Positions 1-7,604 are shown, counted from the first letter of the stretch. The stretch: DNA of 36,007 bases from Pseudobutyrivibrio ruminis (GCA_015057315.1 SVER01000032.1:1-36007), one strand, 5' to 3'. Program-made: numbers and translations. The notes: generated by a model not told the origin, from the sequence alone.

Positions 1-40
1 CACTTCATATCTGTAATGCACTATTTTGATCAATATATGT

Positions 41-91
41 AACTGTAAACAGTTTAACAAAGCTTGATAATTCGGGGGTTCTTTGTTAAAC
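41..91. repeat. Nested inverted repeats upstream of the left toxin locus
   Basis: Two overlapping inverted repeats lie in front of the first gene. AACTGT at 41-46 faces ACAGTT at 49-54. GTTTAACAAAG at 52-62 faces CTTTGTTAAAC at 81-91, an 11-bp perfect stem with an 18-nt loop that contains GGGGG. There is no T-run, so it is not an intrinsic terminator. It could be an operator or a 5' UTR hairpin of the toxin operon. Function is not known. Confidence 0.45.
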
Positions 92-120
92 ATCAACAAA
101 AAAGAATAGAGAGAAAAATA

Positions 121-432
121 ATGAGTCAGACAGATGGAGAAAAACAGGTAAATCAAACTGATGTAGAAACATCAGATGCCGAATATACACAGGCAGCTTC
201 ATATCTAGAAGCGGATTTCCTGGCGTCAGATCAGATAGATTCAAAGTCTACAATAACAGCCAATGAAAAGAGCTATATGGCTTACACAATGAGCGAGGTT
301 TTGCTTGAAAGCCTTGGCGAGAAACTAGATACTGAGGCTCAAAACATTAGAGCCACAGGATTAGAATTCAAGGAATACGATGAAATGATGGCAAGCTTTT
401 TTGCAAATGGAGAAAGGGTAAAGGGGGATTAA
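121..432 (+). CDS. Small type VII toxin partner protein (TIGR04197/DUF3130-like)
   Basis: A 103-residue acidic, mostly helical protein with no signal peptide or membrane segment. Its second half ends in F-x-x-x-D followed by FF, the same pattern as the C-terminus of the 94-residue partner at 31189-31473. Small helical proteins of this kind are encoded directly upstream of LXG-type toxins, bind the helical targeting domain of the toxin and help its recognition by the type VII secretion system. It ends 4 bases before the toxin gene, so the two are co-transcribed. The frame is open back to a TTG at 64, but the ATG at 121 with a weak AGAGAG site is the more likely start. The family assignment rests on context and pattern; there is no catalytic motif. 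Confidence 0.6.
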   Translation: MSQTDGEKQVNQTDVETSDAEYTQAASYLEADFLASDQIDSKSTITANEKSYMAYTMSEVLLESLGEKLDTEAQNIRATGLEFKEYDEMMASFFANGERVKGD

Positions 433-436
433 TACA

Positions 437-2137
437 ATGACAGAATCATCATATTTAGACCCAACAGCAATAAGTGCCCAATGTACCTTGATGAGAGAAA
501 AAATAGCTCGGGATCAGGAGGCTCTTGATGTTGCTTATTTAGCGGTTTCAAATTTTGTAAGTAAAGATGAATTAAAAAGCGAAGCTTTTTCTGTACTTAA
601 AAGTAACATGGATCAGTATTTGAATTTTATAGGATACCTAAAGGCAGCAAATCAGTGCGATGTAAGAGATTTAGGTATTTTAACTACATCTGTTGGAAAT
701 GAAGTATTAGATGGAAAAGTTATTCTTAAAAATAAGAAGGACGCTTGGGATTCTAAAGTAAAAAATGAGGAGCTTGCTGCAAGCTATAGTGAAAAAGCTG
801 CTTCTGGCAATGCTATAGAGGCTATATATTATAGTGCCATGGCCACCTATCATAGTATGCTTGCTAATCATGATTATTCTAATTATCTATATTGGAAGGG
901 CAAAGAAGAGCTATATGATGAAATAGAAGAATCTACAAAAGCATTGTTTGATGAAGGTTTTGCCATAAGATCACTATGTATGGTGGGAGGAACTTATCCT
1001 GGACTTGGAGGTAAAACGTTTACTAAACCTGGTTTGGATTTTGATATAGATAATCCTAATTTTGATGAGGATACTTATTATAGATTAACTACTCTTTATA
1101 GAGAAAGCGGCGATGCATACTTTGATGCATTAAGTGCTAGAAATGATGACCCAACCCAGTGGTCTAAAGCGGAAAAAGATTTTTACATAGCAGAATATGA
1201 AAAAAGAGGCCAACCTCTGACAGGAGATGTAATTAACTCACTTAGAGATGCAGGATATGATGAAGATGTTAGAAATATAAAGGTGTTGATTTATACTACC
1301 GAGGAACCATATCGAAGCGCATTTTTAGAAAATGTTATGTTCACTAAGTTGGGGGATATGCATTACAAAGGAACAGCACATTATTCGCCAGGTGAAAATG
1401 CAATATATTTAAATGTTGATGAGTTTCATTTTTTAGGAACGAGAGCTTCCAATTACAGAACTTTTTTTCATGAAATGTCTCATGCTGCAGACCACAATTA
1501 TTCTAACATTAAAAATAACAGTAATGTTCCAATATCACAATCGTATGTAGATAAAAATGGAAAAACATTTGGCGACTATATAAAGGCAGATGTTGAAAAT
1601 ACAATACGAGCAGAGGTAGATGAGTATATAGAAAAGAAGAATTTAAATTTAACAGCAGAAGAAAAGAAAAAGCTGGAAGATGATGTTACTCATTTGCTAA
1701 TGAATACAGCAGATTATAAAAATAATCCACCAAAGATAGATGATGCACTGACAAAGAAATGCTATAAGAGCGTTCGTTTATCAATAGAAATGGACTTGAT
1801 AGTTAATGGCGGAATAGCTCGAGACATGTATGGTGGATATACTGGAAATTCTTTTCCATTAGATTCTGGACATTATGTATATTATAAAGAAAACGATTTA
1901 GATTTTGGATATTATTGGGTAGAACAAACAACTGATAGCAATGGAAATAAGGTTCCTGTATATGATGAGAATGGCAATATTGTATATTCAAATAATCAGC
2001 CAGTTGAATGTTTTGCAGAATGTATGGCTGGTATGATTACAAATGATTCGGAGGATGTGAAGGGATATAACTACTATTCCGAAGATGTCCAGAACACCTT
2101 CAATGATATAGCATCAGAAATGGCTGGAACTAACTAA
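437..2137 (+). CDS. Putative type VII-secreted toxin: helical LXG-like N-terminus with C-terminal zinc metallopeptidase domain
   Basis: A 566-residue protein without signal peptide. Residues 1 to about 200 are predominantly helical and rich in Lys, Glu and Ala, as in LXG-type targeting domains. The C-terminal half carries a zincin signature: HEMSH at residues 345-349, followed by AADH, and a downstream ECFAEC segment at 524-529 whose Glu could be the third zinc ligand. The order HExxH ... E-x-F-A-E is that of lethal-factor-like and related toxin peptidases. The gene sits between a small type VII partner and a lipoprotein, the usual order partner, toxin, accessory or immunity. The substrate is unknown. 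I see the metal-binding motif directly; the N-terminal targeting role and the toxin role are inferred from architecture and neighbours. A non-toxic secreted peptidase is an alternative. Confidence 0.6.
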   Translation: MTESSYLDPTAISAQCTLMREKIARDQEALDVAYLAVSNFVSKDELKSEAFSVLKSNMDQYLNFIGYLKAANQCDVRDLGILTTSVGNEVLDGKVILKNKKDAWDSKVKNEELAASYSEKAASGNAIEAIYYSAMATYHSMLANHDYSNYLYWKGKEELYDEIEESTKALFDEGFAIRSLCMVGGTYPGLGGKTFTKPGLDFDIDNPNFDEDTYYRLTTLYRESGDAYFDALSARNDDPTQWSKAEKDFYIAEYEKRGQPLTGDVINSLRDAGYDEDVRNIKVLIYTTEEPYRSAFLENVMFTKLGDMHYKGTAHYSPGENAIYLNVDEFHFLGTRASNYRTFFHEMSHAADHNYSNIKNNSNVPISQSYVDKNGKTFGDYIKADVENTIRAEVDEYIEKKNLNLTAEEKKKLEDDVTHLLMNTADYKNNPPKIDDALTKKCYKSVRLSIEMDLIVNGGIARDMYGGYTGNSFPLDSGHYVYYKENDLDFGYYWVEQTTDSNGNKVPVYDENGNIVYSNNQPVECFAECMAGMITNDSEDVKGYNYYSEDVQNTFNDIASEMAGTN

Positions 2138-2156
2138 TTGGATTTGGGAGATTACT

Positions 2157-2879
2157 ATGAAGAAAAAACATTTAATTGCAGTAACGCTTATGTTAATTAT
2201 GTTAGCAGGCTGTGGAAAAGAAGTAGTAAATAGCAATCCTGATGTGGAAAAACAAAAAATAGAGGAGAAAGCTGAGGGCGGAATTATGAATGCAAATACC
2301 TTAATTGAATACTATGGCGATACATTGAAGGATATTCCTAAAGATTATATTCAGGGCTACATAGATGAATACAATATCAAGCAGGAAGATTTAGCAAAGA
2401 TGCGCTGGGATGAAGAAATCATTTCAGATTACAATGATGGTGTCGCTGTTGGTTGTGACCCAGCAGATATTGTTACCGAAGATGAAAGTGATGAAGACAT
2501 CGCCACATTTGTAACAGACATTAATAGAATCTATGTAAATGCTAATGTTCATACAACAGGAGAATTTGTTGAGGAGCACGCATCGGTAGCTGATGTAAAG
2601 GAAGGAAAAATATACAGCTATAAGGGCGGAACCTTCGATTATACAAAGGCAGAAAACATCAGCGACTTACAGGGAAGCAAGGATGATTATGCAGATGTAT
2701 TAAAGAAGGCTGTTTCAGAAATAGAAAGCAATGATAACTGGGACGTAGAGCAGAACCTCCTAATCGTAATTGAAAACAGTAACAATGAAATTAAAAAATA
2801 TGTTGTGTCAGGCTATAACACATCTGATGATTCAGCAGTGTATGAACTTATGACAAAATATATGAAAATAGAGCTATAA
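2157..2879 (+). CDS. Putative lipoprotein, candidate immunity protein of the zincin toxin
   Basis: A 240-residue protein with a classic lipoprotein signal: positive MKKK start, hydrophobic stretch and lipobox LAGC with the lipidated Cys at about residue 19. The mature part is acidic, soluble and resembles nothing I recognise. A GGGAG ribosome binding site precedes the ATG and the gene starts 19 bases after the toxin gene. A membrane-anchored lipoprotein next to a type VII toxin is a common arrangement for an immunity protein that protects the outer face of the producing cell; the second type VII locus in this window (31474-32274) also has one. No homology to a known immunity family is claimed. 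Confidence 0.55.
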   Translation: MKKKHLIAVTLMLIMLAGCGKEVVNSNPDVEKQKIEEKAEGGIMNANTLIEYYGDTLKDIPKDYIQGYIDEYNIKQEDLAKMRWDEEIISDYNDGVAVGCDPADIVTEDESDEDIATFVTDINRIYVNANVHTTGEFVEEHASVADVKEGKIYSYKGGTFDYTKAENISDLQGSKDDYADVLKKAVSEIESNDNWDVEQNLLIVIENSNNEIKKYVVSGYNTSDDSAVYELMTKYMKIEL

Positions 2880-2922
2880 AAGAGGTAAAATGATTCTTCG
2901 CACAAAAACAGAATTTTAGTCA

Positions 2923-2950
2923 TTGTATTTTCACAACATCTTGTTATACT
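2923..2950 (+). promoter_or_regulatory. Predicted sigma-A promoter for the Cys-rich small protein
   Basis: TTGTAT at 2923-2928, a 16-base spacer, and TATACT at 2945-2950. It lies about 90 bases upstream of the ATG at 3042 and upstream of the repeat at 2981-3012, which would therefore be in the transcript leader. Confidence 0.4.
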
Positions 2951-2980
2951 ATTAAGTATCTTAATCCTATATTTTGTATT

Positions 2981-3012
2981 TCGCGAGCAGAGGACCAAAA
3001 TTTCGCGAGCAG
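2981..3012 (+). repeat. Dispersed intergenic repeat, copy 1 (TCGCGAGCAG pair)
   Basis: TCGCGAGCAG occurs at 2981-2990 and again at 3003-3012, with GGACCA between. The same two 10-mers, also with GGACCA between, recur at 9363-9417 in front of fliS. The core TCGCGA is palindromic. Both copies lie just upstream of ribosome binding sites of genes in motility surroundings. The function is unknown. Confidence 0.7.
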
Positions 3013-3041
3013 GTTAGAGTTATGTAATGGGAGGTACCGGT

Positions 3042-3218
3042 ATGAAAGAGCAGGATGTTAGAGCCGTTGAGGCTATGTGTAGTTGTGGAATGGATTTTGA
3101 CACATTGTGTGTCTGCTTTCCTAGTTTTGCCACTGCAGATTTGAAAAATATTTATGATAATTTCAAGGGAGTTATACCTCCTGCGAAGCAGGTAGCAGTC
3201 AGTGTTAACTGCTCATAA
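3042..3218 (+). CDS. Small Cys-rich protein of unknown function
   Basis: A 58-residue protein. The ATG at 3042 is chosen because GGGAGGT at 3029-3035 sits 6 bases upstream; a longer frame from an ATG at 3027 would contain that site inside the coding sequence. Cysteines form two C-x-C pairs, C13-S-C15 and C23-V-C25, with a fifth Cys near the C-terminus (C57), so metal or redox binding is possible. The pattern G-M-x-F-D-x-L followed by D-L-x-x-I-Y could be a short helical bundle. It is a single gene with its own predicted promoter and a strong terminator directly behind it. I do not recognise the family. Confidence 0.6.
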   Translation: MKEQDVRAVEAMCSCGMDFDTLCVCFPSFATADLKNIYDNFKGVIPPAKQVAVSVNCS

Positions 3219-3234
3219 CATAATAGAGATTGAA

Positions 3235-3264
3235 GGTCGAGGTTGCAAAACCTCGACCTTTTTT
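3235..3264 (+). terminator. Intrinsic terminator
   Basis: The 10-bp stem GGTCGAGGTT / AACCTCGACC (3235-3244 with 3249-3258) has a GCAA tetraloop and is followed by a run of T. Confidence 0.9.
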
Positions 3265-3267
3265 AGT

Positions 3268-3294
3268 TAACATTTTTCCCATCTCATCCGAAAT
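3268..3294 (+). promoter_or_regulatory. Possible sigma-D (sigma-28) flagellar promoter
   Basis: TAAC at 3268-3271, a 16-base spacer and CCGAAAT at 3288-3294, close to the TAAA-N15-CCGATAT consensus. The flagellin gene has a nearly perfect version at 7631-7657. It is weaker than that one, but it fits the motility-linked reading of the gene downstream. Confidence 0.4.
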
Positions 3295-3330
3295 ACATAG
3301 TGTAAACGAAAAATACCCTGGAGGAACTAT

Positions 3331-6234
3331 ATGCAAATTGAAGCACTCAAGGTAACGGATTACATCAAAACAGAAGGTACAGACAATCAAGGATTTGGCG
3401 TAGGTACCAGCGGTATCAAGGATGATAGCAAAGCAAACATTAACATAGAACTTAGAACATTATCAGTGGATAATGCCTTTTATGATAACAAAGGAAAGAT
3501 GACTGATGAAGATTTCATGGAAGACGTGAATGAGGCATCAGCTCTTGGCATGTCTACAGTTGAAAAGGTGAAAAACATCGAAAATGCCTGGGATGAAGAT
3601 GCCACAGCAAAGGTTCGTGAGGATGGCCATGACCCTATGGATATGTCAGAGGACACCCTTATCACTGTAGTAGATGAAATAAAGATGAATCTTGCAAAGG
3701 CTGGCGCCGATATCAGCAAAATGGGAGGCCTATCCTCAGATGAAATCGAAGCCATGACAGGTTCGGTTGCCCAGGCTGTTGAAATGACAAGAGGCCTTTC
3801 AGATAAGCTACCAGTTGAAACACAAGCATATCTTGTAAAAAATGATTTAAAGCCAACAATCACAAACATATATAATGCAACCTATTCAGCTCCAGTTAAC
3901 GAAAAGGCAACTGGCATGGAAGCTGATAAGGACATAGTAGACCTGCTAGATAATTTAGGTAATAAGCTGGATACACTTATAGACAGTGTTGAAGGTGAAC
4001 ATACTCAGTCTGCGCTGAAAGCCACTGTGGCGACCATGGTTAAGCAAGATGTTCCTATTACAAAGGAACATCTTGAATACATGGTTCAGTTGCAGGATTA
4101 TGAAAAGCCAGCTGAAGCAGATATCGTAAATGCGATAGGCGATATTATGGCTGAAGGCAAAGAACCTACAGATGCATACCTGCTTCCTGGCTATTCTCTT
4201 ATGGATCAAGCCAAGAAGACTTTTGAAGAAGTGATGGCGATGGACGTAAACGACCTGCCAACAATAACAGCCAAACGTCAGCTTACTGAAATACAGCTTA
4301 CCATGACAGTGGAGGCCACATTTACCATGATGAAAAATGGCATAGATGTGGATACAAGCAACCTGTCTGATTTGCTTGATAAACTAAAGCTGCAGGAAAC
4401 AAATCTTTTACAGATACTTATGAAGGCAGAGAATAAGGAGGCTACTAATAATAACGTAAAGCTGTTTACTCAAGTGATGAATGAGATGGCAGAAATAGAG
4501 GCATCACCTGCAGCAGGTCTTGCCAGATTTTCTAACATCAATGCCGAGACATTCTCTTATGTCCATGAGGTAAGTGTATCTGTAACAGCAGAATATAGCC
4601 GCATGGAAATGACCTATGAGGCAGTTGGAACAGAAGTGCGCCGTGACCTTGGGGACAGCATGACAAAGGCATTTAGGAATGTGGATGATATACTTGCAGA
4701 CCTTGATATAGAGGCAACAGAATCAAGCCAAAAGGCTGTGCGCGCCCTTGCATACAATCAAATGGAAATAACAGCAGAATCTGTAACAACAGTGAAGGCC
4801 ACCACAGAAATGGTAAATAGAACCTTCAAAAGTATGACACCAGCTGTTGTAGCAGAAATGATAAAGCGTGGGGACAATCCTCTGGACATGACCATGGAGC
4901 AGCTGAAGGCAAAGGCAGAAGAAATCAAAGCAGAAATGGGAAGCACATCGGACGAAGAAAGCTTTGCCAAATTCCTGTGGAAGGCTGAGAGAAGTACAGA
5001 TATTAGTCAGTCAGAGCGTGATGCATACATCGGCGTGTACAGGTTACTTCATCAAGTGGAAAAGTCCGACGGCGCAGCAATTGGTGCGTTGATAAGTCAG
5101 GGCACAGAAGTTACCCTCAGAAATCTTATGACAGCTGTGCGAAGCTCAAAGCACACAGGCCGTGAGTATGAAGTAAGCGACAAATTCGGCCAGCTGGATG
5201 AGATGGTGGTTACAGACTTATCTATTACAGAGCAGATTGAAAAGGTATTCTTAACAGACCGTTGCCGCGATGCTAAGGAGACAATGACTCCTGCTAAGAT
5301 GAAGGCATTTGGCGAGGACACAATCCTTTCAATGAATCCTGATGAATTCGCTACAGCAATGGAAGAGACACTTGATGAGCAATCAGAAATCGCCTACAAC
5401 CAGTATGTTACTGAGCAGCTAAAGTCTGCAATAAAAGCCGATGAAAGTGTAGCGGCAATCTTAGATGAATACAATGTGCCACATTCTGCAAACATGATTG
5501 CAGCAGTGGAAGCTTTAGTCAGCGATAATGGCAAGGCAATAAGGGATTTGTATGGCAGAGCTGCAAGGCAGCAGGAGATGGGCATAGAGGATTTGATAAA
5601 CTTGGCTTATGAACGTTTTTCAGAAGCCTGCCACAATCCTGATGATATGCTTGAAGTCCAGGAGGCTTTAGGTGATTTAGCTGAAAACGTAATGAAGACC
5701 ATGATAGAAACCGAGGATGTCCGCACTATCGATATGGACGGAATGAAGCTGGTAGTGCAGCAGGCCAGGGCAATGCAGCAAATGGCAGCCACAGGTGAAA
5801 CCTACCACATCCCTATGATGATAAATGATGAGGCTGGAGCCATGAGCCTTAGAGTAGTTCGTGGCAGCGGAGAAACAGGCTTGATTAAGATGGCCCTTTA
5901 CTTGCAATCAACAGGAACAATTTCAACCACCTTCAGATACGAAGCTGGTGAAGTAAATGCATCAGTAGAATGCGAGACCGCCCAGATGCGACAGCTGTTT
6001 GAAGAGCAGGCCGACCGAATCGCTGGCATTATGGAGGATTCCACCGGCTACGCCTTCAGCTTCTCATTCACCAGATCTATGGGTATAAGCGCAAGTGATA
6101 TTTACAATTTAAATATGGGCAATTTTACTCCATCAACCAGTCAGCCAGAGTCCAACAAAGATTATGAAATACAAACACAAGCACTCTACAATATTTCACG
6201 AAGCTATATACAGGTAATAGCAGAGCTTTTCTAA
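3331..6234 (+). CDS. DUF6240-like large protein with FliK-like C-terminal domain
   Basis: A 967-residue acidic, soluble, helix-rich protein without signal peptide or membrane segment. GGAGGA lies 5 bases before the ATG. The body is repetitive in character (many Met, Ala, Thr, Glu), consistent with DUF6240 proteins of Lachnospiraceae; I assign this from memory of the family. Residues about 838-920 have the look of the flagellar hook-length control (FliK/Flg_hook) C-terminal domain: LRV at the start of a strand, an acidic turn, a second strand pair, VECET, then MRQLFEEQADRI as the following helix. This, the possible sigma-D promoter and flagellin nearby suggest a motility role, such as a molecular ruler or export-switch protein. 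That role is inferred, not shown. Confidence 0.6.
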   Translation: MQIEALKVTDYIKTEGTDNQGFGVGTSGIKDDSKANINIELRTLSVDNAFYDNKGKMTDEDFMEDVNEASALGMSTVEKVKNIENAWDEDATAKVREDGHDPMDMSEDTLITVVDEIKMNLAKAGADISKMGGLSSDEIEAMTGSVAQAVEMTRGLSDKLPVETQAYLVKNDLKPTITNIYNATYSAPVNEKATGMEADKDIVDLLDNLGNKLDTLIDSVEGEHTQSALKATVATMVKQDVPITKEHLEYMVQLQDYEKPAEADIVNAIGDIMAEGKEPTDAYLLPGYSLMDQAKKTFEEVMAMDVNDLPTITAKRQLTEIQLTMTVEATFTMMKNGIDVDTSNLSDLLDKLKLQETNLLQILMKAENKEATNNNVKLFTQVMNEMAEIEASPAAGLARFSNINAETFSYVHEVSVSVTAEYSRMEMTYEAVGTEVRRDLGDSMTKAFRNVDDILADLDIEATESSQKAVRALAYNQMEITAESVTTVKATTEMVNRTFKSMTPAVVAEMIKRGDNPLDMTMEQLKAKAEEIKAEMGSTSDEESFAKFLWKAERSTDISQSERDAYIGVYRLLHQVEKSDGAAIGALISQGTEVTLRNLMTAVRSSKHTGREYEVSDKFGQLDEMVVTDLSITEQIEKVFLTDRCRDAKETMTPAKMKAFGEDTILSMNPDEFATAMEETLDEQSEIAYNQYVTEQLKSAIKADESVAAILDEYNVPHSANMIAAVEALVSDNGKAIRDLYGRAARQQEMGIEDLINLAYERFSEACHNPDDMLEVQEALGDLAENVMKTMIETEDVRTIDMDGMKLVVQQARAMQQMAATGETYHIPMMINDEAGAMSLRVVRGSGETGLIKMALYLQSTGTISTTFRYEAGEVNASVECETAQMRQLFEEQADRIAGIMEDSTGYAFSFSFTRSMGISASDIYNLNMGNFTPSTSQPESNKDYEIQTQALYNISRSYIQVIAELF

Positions 6235-6245
6235 TGGAGTACATT

Positions 6246-6287
6246 AGGAGGTGCAGAAAGCAGAACTTTCTGCACCTCCTTTTTTTC
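6246..6287 (+). terminator. Strong intrinsic terminator
   Basis: A 15-bp perfect stem (6246-6260 with 6266-6280), loop CAGAA, then a run of T to 6286. It closes the DUF6240-like gene and separates it from the array region that follows. Confidence 0.93.
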
Positions 6288-6298
6288 TCTAAGCATCG

Positions 6299-6327
6299 TT
6301 GACAAAAAGCTATAAAATTAGTATAGT
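6299..6327 (+). promoter_or_regulatory. Strong sigma-A promoter reading into array 1
   Basis: A consensus TTGACA at 6299-6304, exactly 17 bases, and TATAGT at 6322-6327. Transcription would begin near 6334 and run through the whole motif array (6422-6712) to the gene at 6742, so the array would form a leader RNA of about 400 nt. Confidence 0.75.
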
Positions 6328-6345
6328 TTCTTAATCTAATTTAAA

Positions 6346-6374
6346 ATGCATTTTTCAACGTGCTCAAAATGCAT
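6346..6374 (+). other. Hairpin at the head of the array leader
   Basis: ATGCATTTT at 6346-6354 faces AAAATGCAT at 6366-6374, a 9-bp perfect inverted repeat with an 11-nt loop. It lies between the promoter at 6299-6327 and the first array motif. It could be a stem in the leader RNA or a protein-binding palindrome. There is no T-run behind it. Confidence 0.5.
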
Positions 6375-6421
6375 AGATATCCCTTAATAATTTAACTTAA
6401 TAATAAGATTTGGTTCTTTTT

Positions 6422-6712
6422 GTCATGGGAAATAAAAAAGAACAATATAAACCCATACAAATTTATAGTACTGCGTTGCTCAACTGTATGGGAAACTTTT
6501 CTCATGCCATATAACCCATACAAAAATTGGATGTTCTAGGATTCTTGGTGTATGGCATTAGAGTTCCACCATTGATATCCCATACATAATTTGCATATGG
6601 GGCTGAAAAATTGTATGGGAATAGAAATGTTGTAAAGCCATCCCATACAAAAAATAAAAAAATCTTCATAAAGCAGTATGGGAAATGTTCATAGATAAGA
6701 AGAAACCATACA
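6422..6712. repeat. Array 1: alternating inverted 8-mers with a 63-bp unit
   Basis: CCCATACA occurs at 6452, 6515, 6579 and 6642, with a variant ACCATACA at 6705. Its reverse complement TGTATGGG occurs at 6485 and 6612, with variants at 6549 (last base C), 6675 (first base A) and a poor one, GTCATGGG, at 6422. The two orientations alternate strictly. Each series steps 63, 64, 63, 63 bp, so the unit is 8+22+8+25 bases with one single-base insertion between 6515 and 6549. The spacers do not resemble each other in sequence but keep their length. No open reading frame uses the region except the 5' part of an overlong frame. The array stops 29 bases before the ATG at 6742. Confidence 0.92.
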
Positions 6713-6741
6713 AAAGAAGCGAAAATAAAGGAAAAAGTAAT

Positions 6742-7542
6742 ATGATAGATTATAGATTTGCTCTAGAAGAGCAATTAAGTGAAATAAAGGACTTGATAAA
6801 GGAATCAGAATCCAGGCTTAAAACCTTAGAAAGAGTAAAGCTGCTACCAGTTGAGGTATTGAAAAGAAACAATAAGTATTTGTATTACATAAAGGAGGAT
6901 AACAAGCGTAGATATATTAAAGGCAAAAAGCTAAAAGAGGTACAAAAAATAATTCAGAAAAATTATGAATTAAAGCTAAATAAGAACCTTCTAAAGATGG
7001 AGCGTAAATTGGAGAAATTCTTAAAAGAATATAGGATTAACGATATCCAAGGATTATATGAAAATACAGTAGAAGGAAGAAGGCTGATGTTAACACCATT
7101 AATAGAACCTGACGATGCTTTTATAGAAAGATGGATGAATGATCATCCAGGAGAGCAGAACCAGTATTATGGTGTAGGAAACTACAAAACTCAGCGAGGT
7201 GAATATGTACGCTCAAAATCCGAAAAAATAATTGCGGATATGCTATATGCAAATAAAATACCTTACCAGTATGAAGCATTACTAGACCTTAATGGAAAAA
7301 ATATTTATCCTGATTTTACAATACTTGATTTAAAGGACAGAACCACTAAGTATTGGGAACATTTTGGCATAGTATCGGACATAGACTATGCAACTAAAAA
7401 CTTTCAAAGATTAGCTGAGTATGAAGCCTGTGGGTTGGAGTTGGGAAAAGATATATTGATTTCTCAGGAAGCAGAAAACATGCCTTTAGATATTGCTATT
7501 GTAGAGAGAAAAATAAATAAATTAGCCTGCAATAAAGGATAA
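6742..7542 (+). CDS. Solitary PD-(D/E)XK-like protein, paralogue A
   Basis: A 266-residue basic protein. Residues 1 to about 100 are Lys/Glu-rich and probably coiled coil, with a YIKGKKLKEV element and K-x-N-K-N-L-x-K-M that recur in the paralogue at 23405. The C-terminal domain has a nuclease-fold core: RSKSEK (E161), YPDF (D191) and YWEHFG (E206-H207), i.e. E ... PD ... E-x-x with His in place of the usual Lys region. It belongs to a family I recall as widespread and unnamed in gut Firmicutes. The ATG at 6742 is chosen over the ATG at 6685 because it aligns with the start of the paralogue and because the longer frame would run through the last array motif; AAAGGA lies about 10 bases upstream. 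It is a single gene with its own terminator. Activity and target are unknown. Confidence 0.75.
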   Translation: MIDYRFALEEQLSEIKDLIKESESRLKTLERVKLLPVEVLKRNNKYLYYIKEDNKRRYIKGKKLKEVQKIIQKNYELKLNKNLLKMERKLEKFLKEYRINDIQGLYENTVEGRRLMLTPLIEPDDAFIERWMNDHPGEQNQYYGVGNYKTQRGEYVRSKSEKIIADMLYANKIPYQYEALLDLNGKNIYPDFTILDLKDRTTKYWEHFGIVSDIDYATKNFQRLAEYEACGLELGKDILISQEAENMPLDIAIVERKINKLACNKG

Positions 7543-7568
7543 AAAAATGTGAATGAGTAAAATAAAAG

Positions 7569-7604
7569 TGCAAGTCTTTATATTATAAGGACTTGCATTT
7601 TTTT
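7569..7604 (+). terminator. Intrinsic terminator
   Basis: TGCAAGTC at 7569-7576 pairs with GACTTGCA at 7590-7597, extended inward by an AT-rich stem, and is followed by seven T. Confidence 0.88.

Noticed and set aside
3480-3869. Minus-strand frame of 129 codons inside the DUF6240-like gene
   Set aside because: It is antisense to a strong gene, Ser-rich as expected for an antisense shadow, and has no family resemblance.
6593-6601. Extra array 1 motif GCATATGGG
   Set aside because: It lies out of the 63-bp phase, between regular copies at 6579 and 6612, and matches only the TATGGG end.
6685-6741. Longer N-terminus for the gene at 6742
   Set aside because: It would translate through the last array motif, lacks a ribosome binding site, and has no counterpart in the paralogue.
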